This document shows positions 59,233 through 64,000 of a stretch of DNA of 64,000 nt, piece by piece. The notes under the pieces were generated by a model. The model was given only the letters and a program-made list of their open reading frames with translations, did no database searches and was not told the origin of the DNA. Numbering within the stretch: position 1 is the first letter of the stretch; the number at the start of each line of letters is the position of its first letter. The DNA is from AC-49 sp963817035 (GTDB taxonomy: Bacteria; Actinomycetota; Thermoleophilia; Solirubrobacterales; Solirubrobacteraceae): positions 186,001-250,000 of the forward strand of contig CAWFMM010000004.1 of the NCBI GenBank assembly GCA_963817035.1, given 5' to 3'. A program made the translations under genes and the position numbers.

Positions 59233-59808
59233 ATGAAGATCCCACCGCTCGCCCGAACCGCCGCCGTGGCCGCGCTGTGCGCGACCGTCGCCGGTGCTGC
59301 GGGAATCGCCGGAAGCTCGGCGGCCAGCAAGTCGCACAAGACCAAGAAGGCGACGAACTCCGCGCAGGCCGCGCGGCCGCTGAAGATGTTCGGCTCGATG
59401 CCGGTCCACGCTGACATCGTCGCCCTCAACAAGGCCGGCACTGCCTACACCACCACGACCGAGGACAACGGCACCGTCGTCTCGGTGACCGGTGACCAGC
59501 TCGTGATCTCCGAGGGCACGACCGCGTTGCCCTACAAGACGGTGACGCTGACGATCCCGAGCGGCGCGACGATCAACCGCAACGGCGCGACCGCCGCACT
59601 CAGCGCGTTCGTCGCCGGCGACAAGGTCCACGTCTCCCAGTCCTCCGACGCCACGATGGTGTTCGGCGGCGACAAGACCCCGGCGGGCGGGCCGGACTTC
59701 TTCGGCGGCCACGGCCCTGGGCACGGCCACGGCTTCGGCCCGGGCGGCCCGGGCGACCACGACGGTCCGCCTCCGGCCGTGGCCGGTTCCAGCACCGCCA
59801 CCGGCTAG
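59233..59808 (+). CDS. Secreted protein with Gly/His-rich tail
   Basis: A 191-residue protein with a signal peptide (MKIPPLARTAAVAALCATVA, then GAAGIAGSSAA). The mature part has one beta-domain (residues about 50-145, with VHADIVALNKAGTAYTTTTE, VTGDQLVISEGTTALPYKTV, TLTIPSGATINRNGATAALS) like DUF5666 proteins, and a tail rich in Gly, His and Pro (GGHGPGHGHGFGPGGPGDHD, residues about 155-180), which could bind metal. RBS AGGAG precedes the ATG. It diverges from the MprAB-like genes. Confidence 0.8.
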   Translation: MKIPPLARTAAVAALCATVAGAAGIAGSSAASKSHKTKKATNSAQAARPLKMFGSMPVHADIVALNKAGTAYTTTTEDNGTVVSVTGDQLVISEGTTALPYKTVTLTIPSGATINRNGATAALSAFVAGDKVHVSQSSDATMVFGGDKTPAGGPDFFGGHGPGHGHGFGPGGPGDHDGPPPAVAGSSTATG

Positions 59809-59833
59809 TCCCCCGCCCTCCAGCGGAAGCGAT

Positions 59834-59865
59834 CACGGGCCCCGTCCTCCCCGGCGGGGCCCGTG
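59834..59865. terminator. Rho-independent-like hairpin downstream of the secreted protein gene
   Basis: A perfect 11-bp GC stem (CACGGGCCCCG with CGGGGCCCGTG, loop of 10) lies 26 bp after the stop of the gene at 59233-59808. Its right arm contains the GTG (59863-59865) that is the first possible start for the epimerase gene. It may serve both as terminator and as an element that hides that start. Confidence 0.65.
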
Positions 59866-60825
59866 GCGTTCTGCGACGCTGTCAGGACCACGAGCGACCT
59901 GGCCACCCCCACGATCGGTGATGCCGACGTCGACGGCTTTGCGGCCATCGTCCTCGCTGCCGGTCCGTTGCGGGCGACGTTCGTCCCGCGTGCGGGGATG
60001 CTCGGCTCCTCGTTGCTTCACGACGGCGACGAGCTGCTCGGCCAGCGTTCGGGCATCGCGGCCTACGTCGAGCACGGCAAGACGATGGGCATCCCGCTGC
60101 TGCACCCGTGGGCCAACCGCCTCGACGGTGAGCGCTACCGCGTCGGCGGGCGCGAGGTCGTGCTGCCGGCCGGGCTGTCGCACGACGACCGGGGACTGCC
60201 GATCCATGGCGTGCCGGCACAGCCGTTCATCGTCGACGAGACCCGGACCGCCGACGGATGCGCGACGCTGCGGGCGAGCCTCGACTTTGACCACCCGGCG
60301 TTCCCGTTTCCTCATCGGCTCGAGCAGTACATCGTGCTCGAGCCCCAGCGCCTGGCGATCGAGACGACGCTGACGGCGACCGGCGACGTCGCGGTGCCGG
60401 TGTCGTTCGGCTTTCACCCCTACCTGCGCCTGCCCGGCGTGGCGCGCGCGGATTGGGTCGTTTCGCTGCCGATGCGCCGCCACCTGCTCGTCGACGAGCG
60501 CATGATCCCGACCGGCGAGGGGGTGCACGAGAGCCATGAGCAGCACCCGCTCGGCGAGCGGCCGTTCGACGACGGCTACGACGGGCTGGCCGCCGAGCCC
60601 CGCTTCGCGGTCCGCGGCGGCGGGCGCGAGATCGCCGTGCGGCTGCTGTCGGGCTACCCGTGCGCGCAGGTCTACGCGCCGGCCGCGGCCGACCTCATCT
60701 GCTTCGAGCCGATGACCGCACCGACCAACGCGCTGGTCAGCGGGCGTGGCCTGCAGCTCGTCGCGCCGGGCGACGCGTTCCACGCGGTGTTCGAGATTCA
60801 GGTCGCCCGCGTCGCGGCGCGGTAG
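59863..60825 (+). CDS. Aldose 1-epimerase family protein
   Basis: A 320-residue galactose mutarotase-like protein. Motifs include LLHPWANRLDGERYRVGGRE, the catalytic His in SFGFHPYLRLPG, GLPIHGVPAQPF, and the Glu-containing C-terminal LICFEPMTAPTNALVSG. It would interconvert alpha and beta anomers of a sugar. The GTG at 59863 is the first in-frame start but overlaps the terminator stem; the next ATG (residue 46) would delete the first strands. The N-terminus is therefore uncertain. It is on the same strand as the secreted protein gene. Confidence 0.88.
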   Translation: MAFCDAVRTTSDLATPTIGDADVDGFAAIVLAAGPLRATFVPRAGMLGSSLLHDGDELLGQRSGIAAYVEHGKTMGIPLLHPWANRLDGERYRVGGREVVLPAGLSHDDRGLPIHGVPAQPFIVDETRTADGCATLRASLDFDHPAFPFPHRLEQYIVLEPQRLAIETTLTATGDVAVPVSFGFHPYLRLPGVARADWVVSLPMRRHLLVDERMIPTGEGVHESHEQHPLGERPFDDGYDGLAAEPRFAVRGGGREIAVRLLSGYPCAQVYAPAAADLICFEPMTAPTNALVSGRGLQLVAPGDAFHAVFEIQVARVAAR

Positions 60826-60880
60826 CGAAACCACGCGGGCGGCGGGTGTAACAGGCGTGGTCGCCGCCGGACCATCATCG

Positions 60881-61120
60881 ATGGCCACCGCGCTGGCGTG
60901 CCAGGAGCTCGTCGAGCTCGTCACCGACTACCTCGAGCACGCGCTGAGCGGCCCCGAGTGCCGGCGGGTCGAACGGCATATCGCCGGCTGCCCAAACTGC
61001 ACGGCGTACCTCGATCAGCTGCGCGAGATCCGCGTCCAGATGGGGCGGCTGCGCCCGGCCGACGTCTCGATGCAGACGGAGCTCGAGCTGCGGCGCGCGT
61101 TGCGCGAGCGCGCGAGCTGA
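60881..61120 (+). CDS. Anti-sigma factor-like zinc-finger protein (zf-HC2)
   Basis: A 79-residue protein with the mycothiol-/redox-type zinc-finger motif ELVTDYLEHALSGPECRRVE, RHIAGCPNCTAYLDQLREIR: the H-x3-C-x2-C cluster plus the upstream Cys in CQELVELV. It matches the N-terminal part of zf-HC2 anti-sigma factors, which bind ECF sigma factors. No membrane segment follows, so it is cytoplasmic. No sigma factor gene is adjacent, so it is an orphan here. It starts 56 bp after the epimerase gene. Confidence 0.85.
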   Translation: MATALACQELVELVTDYLEHALSGPECRRVERHIAGCPNCTAYLDQLREIRVQMGRLRPADVSMQTELELRRALRERAS

Positions 61121-61129
61121 GCAGCGCGC

Positions 61130-62776
61130 TCAGCGGTGGCCGTGCGCGCGCTTGGCGCGCAGGCGGGCGCGAGCGCGGGCTCTGGCCTTGGCGCGGGCTC
61201 GCGCGCGGGCCCGGGCCTTGGCCGCCGCCTTCTTCTTGGCCGCCTTGGCCTTCGCCCGGTTGATGAGCGCCGTGGCCTTCGCCGCAGCGTCGGCGCGCGC
61301 TGTGGCGTCCGCGACCTCCTTGGCGTGGGCGGCGATCGCGGCGGCCGCGTCGCTGCTGTAGCTCGATGGGGCCGGCGCTGGGGCGGGGGGCGTCGGGACC
61401 GGCGTCGTGGCCACCGGAGTTGTCGGCGGCGGCGGCGTGACCGTGTTCGATCCGAGCGTGCTGCCGGCCGTCTGGCCGGCCTTCGGGACGAATGCGGCGA
61501 CGCCGTTGGGCGTGCCGACGCCGGTCGGTCCGTCGTAGCCGGGCGCGGCGCTGCAGATCGTGAGGCTCTGGCATGAGCCGTTGGTGCCGGTCGTGATGTC
61601 GTGCAGGACCGCGGGGCTGTCAGCCTGGTGGACGTAGGGCGTCGCGCCCGGGTAGTTGATCGCGTCGGCCCCGCCGGCCAGTCCGTAGACGCCGGCGATC
61701 AGCGGCGAAGCGAGGCTCGTGCCGCCGGCGACCATCCAGTTGCCGGTGCCCTGGTCGGGGAACGAGTCGTACATCGCGATGCCGGTCTGCGGATCGGCGT
61801 CGGCGGCGACGTCGGAGACCCCGCGCGTGGTCGCGCATCCGGTCGCGGCGAAGCCGGCGGCCGCGAGCTGCCAGCTCGGCGCGGCGAAGAGCGCGCTGCA
61901 GCCGCTGCCGGTTCCGTCGCCGTTGCCGGCGTTGTCCCAGACGACCTCGCTCAGCCAGTTGCCGGCGCCATCGACGCTCAGCGTCGTGCCGCCGGCGGCG
62001 ATCACGTGGGGCGACGACGCGGGGTACTCGGTCCCGAAGCCGGTGTCGCCGGCCGCGGCGACGATCGCGGTGCCCGGATGGTTGAAGGCGGTCAGGTCGG
62101 AGTCGCCCTCGGAACCGCCGAACGAGTTCGTGACGACGTTGGCCCCTGCGGCCACGGCGGCGTTCTCGGCCGCGCTGACGTTGCTCAGGCTGCTGTCCTG
62201 CGCCTCGACGAGGAGGATGTGGCAGTTCTCGCAGATTGCGTGCACGGCTTCGACGTCGAGCGCGATCTCGCTGGCCCAGCCGTAGTCCGGCGCCGGGTAG
62301 GCGCCCTGCGCGCCCGACTGGTTGAGCTTGCGAAAGCAGCCGTTGGCGGTTGTGCAGTCCGGTAGCCCGAACATCTGGCTGTAAACCGCGAGGTCGGCCT
62401 CGATGCTCGGGTCGTCATAGGCGTCGACGACGGCAACGGTCGGCGTGCCGGACGCGGTGGTGGGCAGGTTGTAGGCGCTATGGAGGGTCGCGGGCGAGTA
62501 GCCGCCGGGCACACCGGGATCGGTGTCCGGGGAGACCGTGCCGGCCTGCGCGCGCGCGCTCGCGTGGACCTGCTGCGGCGTCAGGCGCAACCGCGCGCCG
62601 TTGCCGGTCGTGGCGAACTGGGCCAGGCAGCGGACGTGCCCGGGCGCGGCCGGTCCGCACGCGTGTACCGCGTCGGCCTGGGCCTCGGTCGCCAGGGCGA
62701 GGGCGCCGCCCAGGGGCGCGAACGCGCAGAGGACGCCTGCGAGGGCGCCGCGAACCGTGCTCGTACGAGAGCTCAT
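61130..62776 (-). CDS. Sedolisin (S53) family serine-carboxyl protease with basic tail
   Basis: A 548-residue secreted protease. It has a signal peptide (MSSRTSTVRGALAGVLCAFA, then PLGGALALA), the Glu/Asp catalytic helix in YGWASEIALDVEAVHAICEN, the oxyanion Asp region AAAGDTGFGTEY and the Ser segment VAGGTSLASPLIAGVYGL. The long propeptide of typical sedolisins is absent or very short. After a Pro/Thr-rich linker (about 450-480) the last 45 residues are an Ala/Arg/Lys tail ending RLRAKRAHGHR, probably binding nucleic acid or the cell surface. The ATG at 62776 is chosen. It is convergent with the anti-sigma gene. Confidence 0.88.
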   Translation of the reverse strand: MSSRTSTVRGALAGVLCAFAPLGGALALATEAQADAVHACGPAAPGHVRCLAQFATTGNGARLRLTPQQVHASARAQAGTVSPDTDPGVPGGYSPATLHSAYNLPTTASGTPTVAVVDAYDDPSIEADLAVYSQMFGLPDCTTANGCFRKLNQSGAQGAYPAPDYGWASEIALDVEAVHAICENCHILLVEAQDSSLSNVSAAENAAVAAGANVVTNSFGGSEGDSDLTAFNHPGTAIVAAAGDTGFGTEYPASSPHVIAAGGTTLSVDGAGNWLSEVVWDNAGNGDGTGSGCSALFAAPSWQLAAAGFAATGCATTRGVSDVAADADPQTGIAMYDSFPDQGTGNWMVAGGTSLASPLIAGVYGLAGGADAINYPGATPYVHQADSPAVLHDITTGTNGSCQSLTICSAAPGYDGPTGVGTPNGVAAFVPKAGQTAGSTLGSNTVTPPPPTTPVATTPVPTPPAPAPAPSSYSSDAAAAIAAHAKEVADATARADAAAKATALINRAKAKAAKKKAAAKARARARARAKARARARARLRAKRAHGHR

Positions 62777-62881
62777 CTGTCCGCGGTGATCGGCCAGTGC
62801 ACAGACATACCTGAACCAATCGCGGCGCCGCTCGACGCCTTGGCACCGGCCGCGCCGAGCGTTGGGGGATGATCCGCGCCC

Positions 62882-63637
62882 GTGTCCGCGTTCGAGATCC
62901 TTGCCATAACGGCCGCCGGAGTCGGCGCCGGAACGATCAACGCGGTCGTCGGCAGCGGCACGCTGATCACGTTCCCGGTGCTGCTCGCGTTCGGGATCCC
63001 GCCGGTCACGGCGAACGTCTCCAACAACATCGGGCTCGTCCCGGGTTCGGTCTCGGGGGTTGTCGGCTACCGCCGCGAGCTGCGCGGCCAGCGCGCGCGG
63101 ATCGTGCATTTCGGGCCGATGTCGGCGCTCGGATCAGCGGCGGGCGCGGTCGCGCTGCTCGTGTTGCCCTCGTCTGCGTTCGCCAAGATCGTGCCGGTCT
63201 TCATCGTCGTGGCGCTTGTCCTGATCCTCATCCAGCCGCGGATCGGCCCGCGCCTGGCGGCCCGTCATGCCGCCGGCAACACCGGCGGACATCCGCGCTG
63301 GGTGCGCCCGACGCTCTTCGCCACCGGCATCTACGGCGGCTACTTCGGCGCGGCCCAGGGGATCATGCTGATCGCGATGCTGGGCATCGCGCTGACCGAC
63401 GAGCTGCAGCGCATCAATGCGCTCAAGAACGTGCTCTCGCTGATCGTCAACGGCGTCGCGGCGATCATCTTCGTCGTCGCCGCCCACGTCGACTGGGGCG
63501 TCGTGGCGCTGATCGCCGCCGGCTCGGTCGCCGGCGGCCAGCTCGGCTCACGCTACGGCCGGCGACTGCCGCCCAACGGGCTGCGCGCCGTGATCGTCGT
63601 GGTGGGGATCTCGGCGATCGTGAATCTGTTGACGTAG
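62882..63637 (+). CDS. TSUP/TauE family transporter
   Basis: A 251-residue membrane protein with about seven or eight hydrophobic segments, typical of the sulfite exporter TauE/SafE (TSUP) family: GVGAGTINAVVGSGTLITFP near the N-terminus and the second repeat GIYGGYFGAAQGIMLIAML. It exports or imports sulfur-containing anions or organic acids; the substrate is unknown. The GTG at 62882 is the start. It diverges from the protease gene with a 105-bp gap and has a repeat element downstream. Confidence 0.88.
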   Translation: MSAFEILAITAAGVGAGTINAVVGSGTLITFPVLLAFGIPPVTANVSNNIGLVPGSVSGVVGYRRELRGQRARIVHFGPMSALGSAAGAVALLVLPSSAFAKIVPVFIVVALVLILIQPRIGPRLAARHAAGNTGGHPRWVRPTLFATGIYGGYFGAAQGIMLIAMLGIALTDELQRINALKNVLSLIVNGVAAIIFVVAAHVDWGVVALIAAGSVAGGQLGSRYGRRLPPNGLRAVIVVVGISAIVNLLT

Positions 63638-63702
63638 GCGGGTGGGCTCGCGTTGGTGCCGGGCTCTGAACAGCCGGCAGCGAAGGAGTGGGGAATTGCG
63701 GT

Positions 63703-63908
63703 CCTGGGCGGTGGACCCTCGGCCGGTTTGCCTATGCAAGTCGTGTCGGAACGGCTGAAAAATGCCTCCGAAACAGACGTGCCCAACATTGTGCGTGCTA
63801 CAGCACGCACAATGTTGGGCACGTCTGGAATTCGGGCCCGTGTGGGCTCCCACCCGGCCCGAAACCGGCGAAGAAACGCGCGGAACACGCACGAACTGCG
63901 CAGAAACT
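63703..63908. repeat. Dispersed hairpin repeat, copy 2
   Basis: About 200 bp closely similar to 32059-32258 and in the same orientation. It includes GCCTATGCAAGTCGTGTCGG, AACGGCTGA, the long palindrome at 63776-63825 and CCGAAACCGGCGAAGAA. Two copies 31 kb apart, each in a gene-free gap, indicate a family of mobile or structured non-coding elements. No terminal transposase is present, so it could be a MITE-like or REP-like element. Confidence 0.8.
63776..63825. repeat. Perfect 24-bp inverted repeat inside repeat copy 2
   Basis: Left arm 63776-63799 (GACGTGCCCAACATTGTGCG plus TGCT) and right arm 63802-63825 are exact reverse complements with only two bases between. In DNA this can extrude a cruciform and in RNA it forms a 24-bp hairpin. 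It is the most symmetric element in the window. Confidence 0.9.
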
Positions 63909-64000
63909 CCCCCTCCGCCACCGACCCCGGGCGGGCGGGTTTCCCCTCGCCGCAGGCTGTTCAGAGCGCGGTCCGAACGGCGGCGCCCTTTCGCCTCACA

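Larger units (their letters stand above)
63638..64000. other. Gene-free stretch carrying the second repeat copy
   Basis: No real gene is seen after the TSUP transporter. Minus-strand frames in 63548-63921 lack family motifs and their similarity to frames at 32.2 kb is explained by the DNA repeat. The part after 63910 is short, GC-rich and unremarkable and runs to the window edge. Confidence 0.6.

Noticed and set aside
63553..63921. A 122-codon minus-strand frame similar to one at 32.2 kb
   Set aside because: The similarity follows the DNA repeat including its palindrome and gaps that break the frame, so a protein is not the cause.

Overview
The window is very GC-rich DNA (strong G/C bias at third codon positions) with dense, tightly coupled operons on both strands and many GTG starts. 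The protein repertoire fits an aerobic, soil-type high-GC actinobacterium: a form I carbon monoxide dehydrogenase, tandem universal stress proteins, a GAF-GAF sensor kinase with a NarL-type regulator, MprAB-like two-component pairs, P450 and beta-oxidation genes. A member of the Thermoleophilia (Solirubrobacterales-like) is my best guess, but no rRNA or phylogenetic marker is present to prove it.

Layout. (1) 1-17.0 kb: a stress/low-oxygen style island with tandem universal stress proteins, FtsH protease, an orphan carbamate kinase, two paralogous flavoprotein oxidoreductases, an ABC-2 exporter, a ZIP metal transporter, alcohol and aldehyde dehydrogenases, a DUF779-stress protein fusion and a divergent response regulator/GAF-GAF histidine kinase pair resembling DosR/DosS (DevR/DevS). 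A 17-bp dyad, TCCGTAG-N3-CTACGGA or a close variant, lies in three promoter regions here (5171, 8504, 15729) and is a candidate operator. (2) 17.0-23.4 kb: a two-component pair plus a redox operon (proline-rich secreted protein, ApbE flavin transferase, ferric-reductase-like membrane protein, NuoF-like subunit, small ferredoxin), with a divergent cytochrome-like membrane protein. (3) 23.5-28.6 kb: a catabolic unit (aminotransferase, 2-hydroxyacid dehydrogenase, GntR/FCD regulator, 2-oxoacid dehydrogenase E1 alpha and beta) that ends in a translationally coupled but truncated lipoyl-domain E2 gene. (4) 28.6-33.2 kb: a metallopeptidase, an RDD/LURP-one trio and decayed gene remnants, including one copy of a dispersed ~200-bp hairpin repeat whose second copy is at 63.7 kb.

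(5) 33.2-49.0 kb: the carbon monoxide dehydrogenase region. A split XdhC pair diverges from five consecutive small single-pass membrane proteins, which lead directly into coxM-coxS-coxL (CoxL carries the form I motif AYRCSFR), an XdhC-YHS fusion, a MobA/MocA-like nucleotidyltransferase, coxD, coxE, a 57-residue Cys-containing protein and a free-standing CoxL-like domain. A Fic protein, a secreted beta-propeller protein (apparently starting with CTG) and a YceI protein separate this from coxG. Together these genes would make, load and support a CO-oxidising molybdenum-copper enzyme feeding electrons to the respiratory chain; the five small membrane proteins have no function I recognise and are the best candidate for something undescribed.

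(6) 49.0-64.0 kb: HAD hydrolase, an acyl-CoA dehydrogenase/enoyl-CoA hydratase/MaoC/SDR/P450 lipid or steroid catabolism block, an APC transporter, an MprAB-like two-component system divergent from a secreted protein, aldose 1-epimerase, an orphan zinc-finger anti-sigma factor, a sedolisin protease and a TauE/TSUP transporter. No tRNA, rRNA, CRISPR array, transposase or complete insertion sequence was seen.
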